Numbered from the stretch's first letter, positions 16,802 to 27,254 are shown. The stretch is 64,000 nt of DNA from Frigidibacter albus (GCF_009908165.1 NZ_JAAAUC010000010.1:62001-126000), one strand, 5' to 3'. Program-made: numbers and translations. Notes: generated by a model not told the origin, from the sequence alone.

Positions 16802-17548
16802 CTAGATCAGGTAGCCGCCGTCATTGTCGTCGCCCGCTTCCGTCAGCAGCAGGTCGAAATCGGGGATCGTCACATGGCGCTTGCCCTGCAGCTCGATCAC
16901 CCCGTCCCGCTTCAGCGCCGAGATCTGGCGGCTGACGGTTTCCAGCGTCAGGCCCAGATAGTCTGCCATCGCCTCGCGGGTCAGCGGCAGGTCGAACACC
17001 ATCCGCCCCTGCGGCGAGCGGAGTTTCAGCGAGGCATCGCGCCGGGCGATGATCGCCACAAGGCTCGCGATCTTCTCGCGCGCGGTCTTGCGGCCCAGCA
17101 GCAGCATCCATTCGCGCGCCGCATCCAGCTCGTCCAGCGTCATTTCCAGCAGGCGCTGCGCGACATGCGGGGTGCGCACCATCATCTCCTCGAACGGGCG
17201 CTTGCGGAAGCAGCACATCAACAGGTCGGTGGTGGCAATCACGTTATAGGCCGCCGTCTCGCGCCCCGGGCGCCCCACGAAGTCCGACGGCAGCAGCAGC
17301 CCGACCATCTGGGTGCGCCCGTCTTCCATCGTCTGGGTCAGCGTGGCGATGCCCGACACGACCGAGGCGACGAAATCCATCTTGTCGCCGGCCCAGGTCA
17401 CCGTCTGCCCGGCCTCGAAACTGCGGTAATACTTGATCTCCTCCAGCAGCGCCAATTCGTCCGTCTCGCACCGCGCACAGACGGCGCGGTGACGGATCGG
17501 ACAGGCCCCGCATTGAAGGGAAATGTTGTGCGCGTCCTGTAGGGACAT
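16802..17548 (-). CDS. fnrL: Oxygen-sensing Crp/Fnr-family regulator FnrL
   Basis: A 248-residue Crp/Fnr regulator. Cysteines at 13, 16, 24 and 27 in an N-terminal CGACPIRHRAVCARC motif, plus C112/C113, fit an oxygen-labile 4Fe-4S cluster. A cyclic-nucleotide-like beta-roll, a dimer helix, and a helix-turn-helix with LTLETVSRQISALK follow; the E..SR pattern is that of FNR and fits the TTGAT boxes found here. The ATG at 17548 is preferred because the upstream extension would start inside an FNR box. Located beside its probable targets ccoN, usp and hemN. Confidence 0.93.
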   Translation of the reverse strand: MSLQDAHNISLQCGACPIRHRAVCARCETDELALLEEIKYYRSFEAGQTVTWAGDKMDFVASVVSGIATLTQTMEDGRTQMVGLLLPSDFVGRPGRETAAYNVIATTDLLMCCFRKRPFEEMMVRTPHVAQRLLEMTLDELDAAREWMLLLGRKTAREKIASLVAIIARRDASLKLRSPQGRMVFDLPLTREAMADYLGLTLETVSRQISALKRDGVIELQGKRHVTIPDFDLLLTEAGDDNDGGYLI

Positions 17549-17558
17549 TTGCCTGCTT

Positions 17559-17572
17559 TTGATTTGGGTCAA
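17559..17572. promoter_or_regulatory. FNR box between fnrL and hemN
   Basis: TTGATTTGGGTCAA, one mismatch to consensus. It ends 11 bases before the fnrL ATG, so it probably lies in the fnrL leader and could allow self-repression. Toward hemN it is centred about 42 bases upstream of the ATG at 17608, implying a near-leaderless hemN transcript. Confidence 0.7.
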
Positions 17573-17601
17573 GGTTCTGTCGCGCGTGTGTCCGTAACCC
17601 T

Positions 17602-18963
17602 ATGCCTATGGAAACAGAATCGCAACTCATGCGGCTCGGTCTTTTTGACGCGCGCGTCCCGCGGTATACCAGCTATCCTACCGCACCGCACTTCTCGGCG
17701 TCAGTCGGACCGGACCAGTTCACCGCCTGGATCGAGGCAATCCCTGCCGGATCCTCGATCTCGCTTTACATGCATGTGCCGTTTTGTCGGCGCCTGTGCT
17801 GGTTCTGCGCCTGTCGGACCCAAGGCACCCAATCCGACGATCCGGTGCGCGCCTATGCCGATGTGCTGCTGGCCGAGCTGGCCTTGCTGAAGGCCAAGCT
17901 GGCGCCGGGCGTGACGCTGTCGCGCCTGCATTGGGGCGGTGGCACGCCGACGCTGATGCCGGCCGACATGATGACCCGCGTGGCCGGCGCGGTGTTCGAC
18001 GCGGTGCCAATGGGCCCCGGCGCCGAGTTCTCGGTCGAGATCGACCCGAACGAGATCGACGAGGCCCGCCTTGATGCGCTCGCCGCCGCCGGCATGAACC
18101 GCGCCTCGATCGGGGTGCAGGATTTCGACCCCGCGATCCAGAAGGTCATTGGCCGCGAGCAGAGCTATGAGGAAACCAAGCGCGCCGTGGACATGATCCG
18201 CGACCGCGGCGTCGGCTCGCTGAACGCCGACATCCTCTATGGCCTGCCGCACCAGACCCCCGCCAAGATCGCGCAATCGGTGCAGATGCTGCTGTCGCTG
18301 GTCCCCGACCGGGTGGCGCTTTACGGCTATGCGCATGTGCCCTGGATGGCGCGGCGCCAGCAGATGATCCCGTCGGACACGCTTCCCACCCCCGAAGAAC
18401 GGCTGGCGCTGTTCGAAACCGCCCGCAAGCTGTTCGTCTGGGACGGCTATGACGAGATCGGCATCGACCATTTCGCGCGGCCCACGGACGGGCTGGCGCA
18501 GGCTGCCAAGGCCGGAACCCTGCGCCGCAACTTCCAGGGCTATACCGACGATCTGGCGCCGGTGCTGGTGGGGATGGGCGCCTCGTCGATCTCGCGCTTC
18601 CCGCAGGGTTTCGCTCAGAACGCCTCCTCGACGTCGGAACATACCCGCGCGATCCGGGCGGGCAAGTTCTCGACCCATCGCGGCCATGTCTTCCAGGGCG
18701 AAGACCTGCTGCGCTCGCGCATGATCGAGGCGGTGATGTGCGACTTCCGCATCGACGCGGCCGAGATGATCCGCGACTGGAACGCGAGCCCCGCACAGCT
18801 GAAAGCGATGTTCGGTGCGGCGAAGGCGGCCTTCGGCGACATGGTGGAAATCACGCCCGCGGGCCTCTTCATCCCCGAACGGGCGCGGCCGCTGACACGC
18901 ATGGTGGCGCGGGTGTTCGACGCCTACGACCTGTCGAAGTCGCAACACAGTTCGGCGATCTGA
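17602..18963 (+). CDS. hemN: Oxygen-independent coproporphyrinogen III oxidase
   Basis: A 453-residue radical SAM enzyme that makes protoporphyrinogen IX without O2. The cluster motif is CRRLCWFCAC (C62, C66, C69, with C71), preceded by VPRYTSYPTAPHF. GGGTPTLM and the HemN C-terminal domain are present. Start codons at 17602 and 17608 are both possible; 17608 matches family N-terminal length better. No clear ribosome binding site exists. The FNR box upstream suggests induction without oxygen, complementing hemF. Confidence 0.96.
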   Translation: MPMETESQLMRLGLFDARVPRYTSYPTAPHFSASVGPDQFTAWIEAIPAGSSISLYMHVPFCRRLCWFCACRTQGTQSDDPVRAYADVLLAELALLKAKLAPGVTLSRLHWGGGTPTLMPADMMTRVAGAVFDAVPMGPGAEFSVEIDPNEIDEARLDALAAAGMNRASIGVQDFDPAIQKVIGREQSYEETKRAVDMIRDRGVGSLNADILYGLPHQTPAKIAQSVQMLLSLVPDRVALYGYAHVPWMARRQQMIPSDTLPTPEERLALFETARKLFVWDGYDEIGIDHFARPTDGLAQAAKAGTLRRNFQGYTDDLAPVLVGMGASSISRFPQGFAQNASSTSEHTRAIRAGKFSTHRGHVFQGEDLLRSRMIEAVMCDFRIDAAEMIRDWNASPAQLKAMFGAAKAAFGDMVEITPAGLFIPERARPLTRMVARVFDAYDLSKSQHSSAI

Positions 18964-18987
18964 CCGGCGGGGCGCCTGCGCCCCGCC

Positions 18988-20592
18988 TTACGCCTCCACC
19001 GGGGCCGCATGGCCGAAGGCCGCGGCGAACAGCTCGCGGGTGTAGGGATGCTGCGGCGCGCGGAACAGGTCCGCCGCCGGCCCCGCCTCGACCACATCGC
19101 CGCGCTTCATCACCATCACCTGATGGCTGACGGCGCGCACCACGCGCAGATCGTGGCTGATGAACAGATAGGCCAGCCCGTGCCGCCGTTGCAGATCCCG
19201 CAGCAGATCCACGATCTGCACCTGCACCGTCATGTCCAGCGCGCTTGTCGGCTCGTCCAGCACCACCAGTTTCGGGCGCAGGATCATGGCGCGGGCGATG
19301 GCGATGCGCTGACGCTGGCCGCCGGAAAACTCGTGCGGATAGCGGGGCATCGCCGCGGGGTCGAGGCCCACCTCGGCCATGATCTCGGCCACCATCTCGC
19401 GCCGGTTGCGGCCCGGATCGACGCCGTGGACCCCAAGCCCCTCGGCGATGATCTGCTCGGCTGTCATCCGCGGCGACAGGCTGCCGAACGGGTCCTGGAA
19501 CACGATCTGCATGTCGCGGCGCAGGGCGCGCAGCTGGCGCGACTGCCAGCGCGAGATGTCCTGCCCGGCATAGACGATGGGCCCTTCCGACGCGATCAGC
19601 CGCATCACCGCCAGCGCCAGCGTGGTCTTGCCCGACCCGCTCTCCCCGACGATCCCCAGCGTCTCCCCCGCCCGCACCGACAGGCTGGCATCGTTGACCG
19701 CCTTCACATGGCCCACCACCCGGCGCATGAGGCCCCGCTGGACCGGAAACCACACCTTCAGATGCTCGGTCCGCACCATTTCCGCCGCGCCATCCGGCAC
19801 CGGATCGGGGCGCCCCTGCGGCTCTGCCGCCAGCAGCTTGCGGGTATAGGGGTGCTGCGGGTTGGCAAAAATCTCCGCCACCGGCCCCTGTTCGACGATC
19901 TCGCCGCCCTGCATCACGCAGACGCGGTCGGCGATGCGGCGCACGATGCCAAGGTCGTGGCTGATGAACAGCAGGCTCATCCCCTCCGCCCGCTTCAGAT
20001 CGGCCAAGAGGTCGAGGATCTGCGCCTGAATGGTCACGTCCAGCGCCGTTGTCGGCTCATCCGCGATCAGCAGTTCCGGCCCGTTCGCCAGCGCCATCGC
20101 GATCATCACCCGCTGCCGCTGCCCGCCCGACAGCTGGTGCGGATAGTCGGCCAGCCGGCTTTCCGGCGCGTCGATGCCGACCTTGGTCAGCAGCTCGATG
20201 ATCCGCGCACGCGCTGGCTTGCCGTGCAACCCCTGGTGCAGCGCCAGGCTTTCCGCCAGCTGCTTTTCCAGCGTGTGCAGCGGGTTGAGGCTGGTCATCG
20301 GCTCCTGAAAGATGAAGCTGATATCGTTGCCGCGCACCTTGCGCAGCAGGGGCTCCGCCGCCCCGACCATCTGCTGGCCAAGGTAGTTGATGCTGCCCGA
20401 CACCTCGGCATTGCCACCAAGCAGCGACACGGTCGACAGCGCCGTCACCGACTTCCCCGACCCGCTTTCCCCGACCAGCGCCACCGTCTCGCCCTTCGAC
20501 ACGGTGAAGGACACGCCCTTCACCGCCTCGATCAGCCGCCCATCCTGCCGGAAGGCCACGCGCAGATCCTGCACATCCAGAACAACGGTCAT
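18988..20592 (-). CDS. yejF: Peptide ABC transporter, double ATPase YejF-type
   Basis: A 534-residue protein with two complete ABC ATPase domains. Each has Walker A (GESGSGKS), the signature LSGGQRQR or FSGGQRQR, and Walker B followed by DEPTTALD or DEPTSALD. Oligopeptide-type C-terminal extensions ([21 protein letters not shown]) follow each. It powers the peptide/microcin C-type importer encoded upstream. Its ATG overlaps the yejE stop codon (ATGA). It is convergent with hemN, 24 bases apart. Confidence 0.92.
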   Translation of the reverse strand: MTVVLDVQDLRVAFRQDGRLIEAVKGVSFTVSKGETVALVGESGSGKSVTALSTVSLLGGNAEVSGSINYLGQQMVGAAEPLLRKVRGNDISFIFQEPMTSLNPLHTLEKQLAESLALHQGLHGKPARARIIELLTKVGIDAPESRLADYPHQLSGGQRQRVMIAMALANGPELLIADEPTTALDVTIQAQILDLLADLKRAEGMSLLFISHDLGIVRRIADRVCVMQGGEIVEQGPVAEIFANPQHPYTRKLLAAEPQGRPDPVPDGAAEMVRTEHLKVWFPVQRGLMRRVVGHVKAVNDASLSVRAGETLGIVGESGSGKTTLALAVMRLIASEGPIVYAGQDISRWQSRQLRALRRDMQIVFQDPFGSLSPRMTAEQIIAEGLGVHGVDPGRNRREMVAEIMAEVGLDPAAMPRYPHEFSGGQRQRIAIARAMILRPKLVVLDEPTSALDMTVQVQIVDLLRDLQRRHGLAYLFISHDLRVVRAVSHQVMVMKRGDVVEAGPAADLFRAPQHPYTRELFAAAFGHAAPVEA

Positions 20593-21692
20593 GCAAAGGT
20601 CTTTCGCGGGTCAAAGGCGTCGCGCACGCCCTCGAAGATGAACACCAGCAGCGACAGCATGATGGCGAAGGTGAAGAAGGCCGAGAATCCCAGCCAGGGC
20701 GCGTGCAGGTTCGACTTGCCCTGCAAGGACAGCTCGCCGAGCGACGGCAGCGAGGCCGGCAGCCCGTAGCCCAGGAAGTCCAGCGCCGCCAGCCCGCCGA
20801 TATTCGCTGTCACGAGGAAGGGCAGCATGGTCAGCGTCGCGACCATCGCATTGGGCAGGATGTGGCGGAACATGATGGTGCGGTCGCGCACCCCAAGCGC
20901 CCGGGCGGCGCGCACATATTCGAAGTTCCGCGCCCGCAGGAATTCGGCCCGCACCACGCCGACCAGCGCCGGCCAGCCGAACAGGATCGACACGAAGACC
21001 AAGAGCCCGAAGCTGCGCCCCACAATCGCGAAGAGGATGATGATCACGTACAGCGAGGGGGTGGAGCTCCAGATCTCCAGGATCCGCTGGAAGATCAGGT
21101 CCACCCAGCCGCCGAAATACCCCTGCACCGCCCCCGCCGCGATACCGATCACCGCAGAGGCGCCGGTGACGATCAGCGTGAACAGGATCGACAGCCGGAA
21201 CCCGTAGATCACCCGCGCCAGCACGTCGCGCGCGGTGTCATCCGTGCCCAGCCAGTGGTTGGCATCTGGGGCAGAGGGCGCGTTGCCGACATTGTTGATG
21301 GTGTTGTAGCTGTAGGGGACAATCGGCCACAGCATCCACCCCGCCTCCACTGCCTGCCCCGCGACATCGCCATCGGCGGCATCTTCCACCGTCGCCACCG
21401 GATCGTCCCAGCACTCCAGCAGGCCGCCAGTTTCGATCAGGCATTGCACGGCGGGGTCGGAATAGATCGCCTCGGTGCGGAAATCGCCGCCAAAGGTGGT
21501 TTCGGGGTAGAAGCGGTAGATGGGGAAGAAGGTCTCGCCCCGGTAGCGCACCACGATGGGTTTGTCGTTGGCGATGAACTCGGCCACCAGCGACAGGCCG
21601 AACAGCACCAGGAAGATCCAGAGCGACCAGAAGGACCGGCGGTTGGCCTTGAAGTTGCGCCAGCGCCGGGCATTGAGCGGCGAGAGGGCCAT
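20589..21692 (-). CDS. yejE: Peptide ABC transporter permease YejE-type
   Basis: A 367-residue inner-membrane permease. The N-terminus LSPLNARRWRNFKANRR is typical of YejE, followed by one helix, a periplasmic loop of about 120 residues, and five helices with the binding-protein-dependent permease loop EFLRARNFEYVRAARALGV. It contacts the ATPase YejF through that EAA-like loop. Start and stop overlap the neighbours yejB and yejF, so the three are translationally coupled. Confidence 0.92.
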   Translation of the reverse strand: MALSPLNARRWRNFKANRRSFWSLWIFLVLFGLSLVAEFIANDKPIVVRYRGETFFPIYRFYPETTFGGDFRTEAIYSDPAVQCLIETGGLLECWDDPVATVEDAADGDVAGQAVEAGWMLWPIVPYSYNTINNVGNAPSAPDANHWLGTDDTARDVLARVIYGFRLSILFTLIVTGASAVIGIAAGAVQGYFGGWVDLIFQRILEIWSSTPSLYVIIILFAIVGRSFGLLVFVSILFGWPALVGVVRAEFLRARNFEYVRAARALGVRDRTIMFRHILPNAMVATLTMLPFLVTANIGGLAALDFLGYGLPASLPSLGELSLQGKSNLHAPWLGFSAFFTFAIMLSLLVFIFEGVRDAFDPRKTFA

Positions 21693-22774
21693 CAGCCAGC
21701 CCTCCGTTCAAAGTCGATCCGCGGATCGACGAAGACATACATCAGGTCCGACAGGATCCCGACCAGCAGCCCCACCAGACCGAAGACGTAGAGCGTGCCG
21801 AACACCACCGGATAATCGCGCGCAACCGCCGCCTCGTATCCCAGCCGGCCAAGCCCATCGAGCGAGAAGATGGTCTCGATCAGCAGCGAGGAGCCGAAGA
21901 ACACCCCCAGGAACAGCCCCGGGAACCCGGCAATCACGATCAGCATCGCATTGCGGAACACGTGGCCATAGAGCACCCGGCCCTCGGTCAGGCCCTTGGC
22001 ACGGGCGGTCATCACATACTGCTTGTTGATCTCATCCAGGAAGCTGTTCTTGGTCAGCAGCGTCAGCGTGGCAAAGCTGGCGATGGTCGTGGACAGCACC
22101 GGCAGCGCGATGTGCCACAGATAGTCCAGTGCCTTGCCGATCAGCGTCAGATCCTCGAAATTGTCCGAGGTGAGCCCCCGCAGCGGGAAGATCCGCCAAT
22201 AGCTGCCGCCCGCGAACAGCACGATCAGCAGCACCGCGAACAGGAATCCCGGGATCGCATAGGCCACGATGATCGCGCCAGAGGTCCAGGTATCGAAGGC
22301 CGTGCCGTCCTTCACCGCCTTGCGGATGCCGAGCGGGATGGAAATCATGTAGGCGATCAGCGTGGACCACAGGCCCAGCGTGATCGACACCGGCATCTTC
22401 TCGATCACCAGATCCACCACCGAAATCGACCGGAAATAGCTCTCGCCGAAATCGAACCGCAGATAGCCACCCATCATCGTCAGGAACCGTTCCAGCGGCG
22501 GCTTGTCGAACCCGAACTGCTTTTCCAGCTCGGCGATGAACTCGGGCGGCAGGCCGCGGGCACCCGAATAGCGCTCGTCGCCGACCGCCTGCATCTGGCC
22601 AGCGTCCCCGCCGCCCGAGATGTTGCGGAACACATCGCCCTCGCCCTCGATCCGGGCCAGAACCTGTTCGATCGGCCCGCCGGGCACGAATTGGGTCAGC
22701 GCAAAGTTGATGATCATGATCCCGATCAGCGTCGGGATCATCAGCAGCAACCGCCGCAGGATATAGGCGCCCAT
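21692..22774 (-). CDS. yejB: Peptide ABC transporter permease YejB-type
   Basis: A 360-residue inner-membrane permease beginning [20 protein letters not shown], the DppB/YejB signature. The cytoplasmic EAA-like loop is [21 protein letters not shown] periplasmic insertion after the first helix is typical of the Yej type. It forms the channel with YejE. It is 27 bases downstream of the binding-protein gene. Confidence 0.92.
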   Translation of the reverse strand: MGAYILRRLLLMIPTLIGIMIINFALTQFVPGGPIEQVLARIEGEGDVFRNISGGGDAGQMQAVGDERYSGARGLPPEFIAELEKQFGFDKPPLERFLTMMGGYLRFDFGESYFRSISVVDLVIEKMPVSITLGLWSTLIAYMISIPLGIRKAVKDGTAFDTWTSGAIIVAYAIPGFLFAVLLIVLFAGGSYWRIFPLRGLTSDNFEDLTLIGKALDYLWHIALPVLSTTIASFATLTLLTKNSFLDEINKQYVMTARAKGLTEGRVLYGHVFRNAMLIVIAGFPGLFLGVFFGSSLLIETIFSLDGLGRLGYEAAVARDYPVVFGTLYVFGLVGLLVGILSDLMYVFVDPRIDFERRAG

Positions 22775-22801
22775 GTGGTGAACCTGCCTCTCAGTAGGCC
22801 A

Positions 22802-24715
22802 TCAGAAGGCGCCCGCCGCCCTCAGGCTTTCGCCCTTTTCGGCGTTGTACCACCAGAAGTCCATCTCGCCCAGCGCGTAGGGCGGCAACGGATCGGGATG
22901 CTCGTACATGTCGAAATAGGCGACGGTATGGGCAGCCTTGTACCATTGCGGCACCCAGAACCTCTCCGCCCGCAGCACCCGGTCCAGCGCGCGCACGGCC
23001 ACGGTCATCTCCTCGCGGGTCTCCGCGCCCTCGATGGTGGCGATCAGGCTGTCTACCGCCGGCGATTGCAAGCCCATCGCGTTGAACACGTCATCGGTGG
23101 AGGCTGATCCGAAATACTGCTGCAGCCCGGCGCCGGGGATATAGTCCTGCCCCAGATGCTTGGTGATCATGTCGAAGTCGTGGCTGCGCTCTCGGTTGGT
23201 CATCTGCGCATCATCCACCCGGGTCAGCATCGCGTCGATGCCAAGCCGGCGCAGGTTCTCGACATAGGGGTTCATCACCCGGTCAAAAGTCTGGCTGTCG
23301 TTCAGCAGCTCCACCCGCAGCACCTCGCCCGCGGCGTTGCGCCGAATCCCGTCATTGCCCGCCGGCCAGCCTGCCTCGTCCAGCAGCGCCGCCGCCTTGC
23401 GCAGGTTGGCCCGGTCCAGCTGCGTCGCGCCAGAGGTCGGCGCCATCACCGCCTCGTCGGTCAGCACGCCGGGGGGCAGGTCCGCCGCCAGCGGCTCCAG
23501 CAGCGCCAGCTCCTCGGGCGAGGGCGTACCGGTCGCCTCCAGCTCGCTGTTCTCCCAGAAGCTCTCGACCCGCTCGTAAAGCCCGTAGAACAGCGACTCG
23601 TTCGACCATTCGAAGTTGAACATCAGCCCGATCGCCTCGCGCACCCGCGGATCGGCAAATTTCTCGCGCCGCAGGTTCAGCACGAAGGCCTGGCCATTGG
23701 CGATGCTGCCATCTTCCAGCTCGCGCTTGACGATCCAGCCCTTTTCCAGCGAGGGGAAATTGTAGCCCGTCGCCCAGATCAGCGATGACGCCTCGTTGCG
23801 GAAGGTATAGGCGCCGGCCTTGAACCCCTCGAACGCCGCCTGATAGTCGCCGAAATACTCGATGCGGATCCGGTCGAAATTGTGCCGGCCGATGTTGATC
23901 GGCAGATCCTTGCCCCAATAATCGGGGTTGCGCTTCCAGACCACGCGGCGCCCGACATCCATGCTGTCGAACACATAGGGCCCCGACCCCACGAACGGGT
24001 CCATGCTGCTTTCGGCCAGATTGCGGCCCTTCGCCTCGAAATCCGCCTTTGACAGCACCGGCAGCCCGCCCGCCGCCTGCAGCAGGTCGCGCTTGGGATA
24101 GTCGGGCTTGAAGGTGAAGCGGATGCGCCGGTCATCCAGCACCTCGACGCTTTCGATCATCTGGCTGATGACCGCGCGGAAACTGGTCAGCCCCTGCGTC
24201 AGCATGATGTCATGCGAGAAGCGCACATCTTCTGCCGTGACCGGCGTGCCATCCGAGAATTTCGCCTCGGGGCGCAGCGTGAAGATCACCCAGCTGCGGT
24301 CCTCGGGGTATTCCAGCGTCTCGCAGAGCAGGCAATAGGCGGCACCGATCTCATCCGAGGTGCCGGCCAGCAGGGATTCGTGCATGGCCGAGGACAGCGC
24401 CGCCGCCCGGCCCTTGATGGTATAGGGATTGAAGCTGTCAAAGCCCCCCATCGTCCATTGCGATATCTCGCCGCCCTTCGGGGCCTCGGGGTTCACATAA
24501 TCCAGATGCAGAAAATCGGCCGGGTATTTCAGGTCGCCGAAGGTGGACACCCCATGCGCAACGATGGTGGCGGGTGCGGCCTCCTGCGCCCGGACCAGCG
24601 TCGCCATCCCGGCCCAGCCGACCAGCGCCCCCAGCAACAGCATCCCGCCCAGACGGGCCCCGCCCATGGCCTGCGTCACCGCCGCGCCGTTTGTGCCCGT
24701 CCAAGCTGCGATCAT
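22802..24715 (-). CDS. yejA: Extracellular peptide-binding protein YejA-type
   Basis: A 637-residue SBP family 5 binding protein. The signal peptide lies around residues 18-45 (GGMLLLGALVGWAGMATLV, then RAQEAAP). Mature-protein motifs include YPADFLHLDYVNPEAPKGG and SFNPYTIKGRAAA, characteristic of YejA proteins that bind microcin C-like or other peptides. The ATG at 24715 has an AGGGG site; the frame is open upstream into the intergenic region. First gene of a four-gene operon. Confidence 0.92.
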   Translation of the reverse strand: MIAAWTGTNGAAVTQAMGGARLGGMLLLGALVGWAGMATLVRAQEAAPATIVAHGVSTFGDLKYPADFLHLDYVNPEAPKGGEISQWTMGGFDSFNPYTIKGRAAALSSAMHESLLAGTSDEIGAAYCLLCETLEYPEDRSWVIFTLRPEAKFSDGTPVTAEDVRFSHDIMLTQGLTSFRAVISQMIESVEVLDDRRIRFTFKPDYPKRDLLQAAGGLPVLSKADFEAKGRNLAESSMDPFVGSGPYVFDSMDVGRRVVWKRNPDYWGKDLPINIGRHNFDRIRIEYFGDYQAAFEGFKAGAYTFRNEASSLIWATGYNFPSLEKGWIVKRELEDGSIANGQAFVLNLRREKFADPRVREAIGLMFNFEWSNESLFYGLYERVESFWENSELEATGTPSPEELALLEPLAADLPPGVLTDEAVMAPTSGATQLDRANLRKAAALLDEAGWPAGNDGIRRNAAGEVLRVELLNDSQTFDRVMNPYVENLRRLGIDAMLTRVDDAQMTNRERSHDFDMITKHLGQDYIPGAGLQQYFGSASTDDVFNAMGLQSPAVDSLIATIEGAETREEMTVAVRALDRVLRAERFWVPQWYKAAHTVAYFDMYEHPDPLPPYALGEMDFWWYNAEKGESLRAAGAF

Positions 24716-24830
24716 CCGTTTACCCCTGCTGTGCCGCCTTGGGCGGTCTGCCTTCTTCGATTGCCAAAGGTAAAGCGCGCGCCGTCCGCGCTTCAAGTTG
24801 CGATTGCGTGAGGCGGGCGCAATGGCCATG

Positions 24831-24861
24831 AAAAAGGCCGCCTCCGTGCCGGGGCGGCCTT
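24831..24861 (-). terminator. Terminator of the cytochrome c gene
   Basis: AAGGCCGCC and its complement GGCGGCCTT, ten bases apart, followed on the minus strand by a run of five T. It lies 22 bases after the cytochrome c stop codon and before the yej operon. Confidence 0.8.
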
Positions 24862-24883
24862 CAAACGCAGTCTGCAGGGCGGA

Positions 24884-25414
24884 TCAGCCGCCGATGGTCG
24901 CCAGATAGGCAATCACGTTGGCGCGCTCTTCGACCTTGGGCAGACCGGCAAAGCTCATCTTGGTGCCCGGCGCATAACCCTTGGGGCTGGCCAGGAAGGC
25001 TTCCATCTCCTCGGGGGTCCAGGTGCCCTCGATGCCTGCAAGCGCGTCGGAATAGGCGAAGCCCGCAACCCCGGCGATCTCACGGTCCACCGAGCCGTTC
25101 AGGTGCGGGCCAACGCCATCGGCGCCGTCCAGCTTGTGGCAGGCGCGGCATTTGCCGAACACCCGCTCGCCCGCGGCAGGATCGGCAGCGGCGTACACCT
25201 CGGCAAAAGCCGGGCCCGCGTCGGCCACTTCCTCGCCGGCTGCATCGTCGGCGCCGGTGTCGATGGCATAGGCTTGCGCCAGCTCACCTTCGCCGCCATG
25301 CCCGGAGGGGCCGGTGTGATACAGGCCTTCGGCGGCCCAGTTGCCCAGAAGCAGGATCAGCAGAGAGCCGCACAGCGCGCCGCCGGCCTTGGTCAGAGTC
25401 ATCGTGTCGAACAT
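24884..25414 (-). CDS. Membrane-anchored c-type cytochrome (c552/CycM type)
   Basis: A 176-residue cytochrome c. An uncleaved N-terminal helix ([20 protein letters not shown]) anchors it to the inner membrane. An alanine/acidic linker follows, then a class I domain with CRACH (residues about 88-92), GVGPHLNGS and the methionine ligand in GTKMSFAGL. Such anchored cytochromes carry electrons from the bc1 complex to aa3 or cbb3 oxidases, which fits the cco genes in this window. It is divergent from pheA. Confidence 0.9.
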   Translation of the reverse strand: MFDTMTLTKAGGALCGSLLILLLGNWAAEGLYHTGPSGHGGEGELAQAYAIDTGADDAAGEEVADAGPAFAEVYAAADPAAGERVFGKCRACHKLDGADGVGPHLNGSVDREIAGVAGFAYSDALAGIEGTWTPEEMEAFLASPKGYAPGTKMSFAGLPKVEERANVIAYLATIGG

Positions 25415-25549
25415 GTCGGGCCTCGGTGCTGGCTATTCGCTCGGGGTATGTATCCGCTTCCCTTGCCGGTTTTCAAGGTTTACTTGTCGCGGCAATACGC
25501 CCCTCCCGGCCCTGTGATGCCGCGGGACGACGGAAGAAGGAGCCGCCCG

Positions 25550-26407
25550 ATGCCCACAGCCCATCCCTCGCAGATCCAGGGCCGCATCGCCTTCCAGGGC
25601 GAACCGGGCGCCTATTCGCACCAGGCCTGCCGCGAATCCCGCCCCAATATGGAGGCGCTGCCCTGCCGCACTTTCGAGGATGCGATCGAGGCCGTCCGCA
25701 AGGGCGAGGCCGATCTGGCGATGCTGCCGGTCGAGAACTCCACCTATGGCCGGGTCGCCGACATCCACCACCTCCTGCCCGAAAGCGGCCTGCATATCAT
25801 CGAGGAAGCCTTCGTCCGGGTGCACATCAACCTTCTGGCGATTCCCGGCACGCCGCTCTCGCAGATCGAACGCGCGATGAGCCATACCGTGCTGCTTGGC
25901 CAGTGCCGCGGCTTCCTGCGCGAACACAACCTGCACGCCATCGCCGGCGCCGATACTGCGGGCTCTGCCCGGCAGGTCGCCGATGCGGGGGACCCGAAGA
26001 CTGCCGCCCTCGCCTCGGAGCTGGCCGGCGAGATCTACGGGCTCGACGTGCTGGCCCGCCATATCGAGGACAGGCAGAACAACACCACCCGCTTTCTGGT
26101 CATGTCGCGCGAACCCGACCTCAAGCGCCGCGGCACCGGCCAGATGATGACCACCTTCGTCTTCCGCGTCCGCAACATCCCCGCCGCGCTCTACAAGGCG
26201 ATGGGCGGCTTCGCCACCAATGGCGTGAACATGACCAAGCTGGAAAGCTACATGGTCGACGGCAATTTCACCGCCACCCAGTTCTATGCCGATATCGAAG
26301 GCCACCCCGACGACCGCAACGTGCAGCTTGCGCTCGAAGAGTTGCGCTACTTCACCTCGTCCATGGCTCTGCTCGGCGTCTACCCGGCAGACCCGCGCCG
26401 CCGGTAG
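25550..26407 (+). CDS. pheA: Prephenate dehydratase
   Basis: A 285-residue cytoplasmic enzyme converting prephenate to phenylpyruvate in phenylalanine synthesis. It begins RIAFQGEPGAYSHQAC; further motifs are LPVENSTYGRV and NNTTRFLV (the catalytic TRF), followed by an ACT regulatory domain with KLESYMVDG. The ESY motif of the ACT domain suggests feedback inhibition by phenylalanine. The ATG at 25550 follows AAGGAG; the open frame upstream overlaps the divergent cytochrome gene and is not used. Confidence 0.95.
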   Translation: MPTAHPSQIQGRIAFQGEPGAYSHQACRESRPNMEALPCRTFEDAIEAVRKGEADLAMLPVENSTYGRVADIHHLLPESGLHIIEEAFVRVHINLLAIPGTPLSQIERAMSHTVLLGQCRGFLREHNLHAIAGADTAGSARQVADAGDPKTAALASELAGEIYGLDVLARHIEDRQNNTTRFLVMSREPDLKRRGTGQMMTTFVFRVRNIPAALYKAMGGFATNGVNMTKLESYMVDGNFTATQFYADIEGHPDDRNVQLALEELRYFTSSMALLGVYPADPRRR

Positions 26408-26432
26408 ACAGGCGCCGCGCCCCTTTCCATTC

Positions 26433-26475
26433 GTTCTGGTGAAAATATCCTCGGGGGGCGCGGGGTGCAGAAGGC
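26433..26475. repeat. Copy of a dispersed intergenic repeat
   Basis: GTTCTGGTGAAAATATCCTCGGGGGG and a following G-rich part resemble the sequence at 34,470-34,518 (TTCTTGCTGGCCCAAATATCC then CGGGGG). Both lie directly downstream of genes. This copy lacks the GC hairpin arm, and the IS element begins 14 bases after it. Confidence 0.45.
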
Positions 26476-26484
26476 CGCTTCTTT

Positions 26485-27254
26485 CTACGCCGTGGACTCA
26501 TAAGCCTTGATCCAGATGCGTGCTGCGAAGATCTTGACGCCGGCGAGGAAGTTGTCGGCGCGTTTGTCGTAGCGGGTGGCGAGGCCCCTTGCGTGCTTGA
26601 GCTTGCCAAAGAAGCGCTCGATGAGGTTGCGGGCGCGGTAGAGTTCACGGCTGAAGGCGAAGGTCTTCTTGCGGTTGCGCTTGGCGGGGATGTTGGCGGT
26701 GGCGCCTTGCGCGGTGATCTGGCTGCGGAGGATGTCGCTGTCATAGGCCTTGTCGGCGAGGAAGGTGCTGCCCGCCGGCACGGCCTGCAGCAGCGGCTCG
26801 GCCTGCCGCACGTCGCTCGCCTGGCCCTCGGAGAGGCGCAGCCCGATCGGCAGCCCCCGGCCATCGACCAGCGCGTGGATCTTGGTCGTCAGACCGCCCC
26901 TGGAACGTCCCATGCAGCGATCTGGATCCCCTTTTTTAGGGTCGCACCGTGCTGGTGGACCCGGATCGAGGAGCTGTCGATCATCACGATCTGGCTGCCC
27001 AGGGCCTGCGAGACCGCCTCCAGAAGCCGGTCCCAGACCCCCGCCTTGCGCCAGCGCACGAAGCGGTTGTAGCAGGTGGTGTGGGGCCCATAACGCTCGG
27101 GGATGTCCGCCCATGGGCTGCCGGTGCGAAAGCGCCAGAGGATCCCGTTGATCACCCGCCGGTCATCCACCCGAGGAACCCCCCGCGGCTTGTTGGGCAA
27201 GAGCGGCTGGATCACCGACCACTCGAAATCTGTCAGTTCGAAACGGCGACGCAT
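26485..27254 (-). CDS. IS5-family (IS427-like) transposase, two frames joined by -1 frameshift
   Basis: The upstream frame starts at the ATG at 27254 (AAGGAG site) with RRRFELTDFEWSVIQPLLP and carries the first catalytic aspartate (VMIDSSSI). The second frame continues with RSRGGLTTKIHALVDGRGLP, the second aspartate (LADKAYDSD) and the glutamate (NLIERFFGKLKH). They are joined at the slippery heptamer A AAA AAG at about 26932-26938. The DDE set is complete, so the element may be active. The stop TAG lies at the left terminus of the element. Confidence 0.9.
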
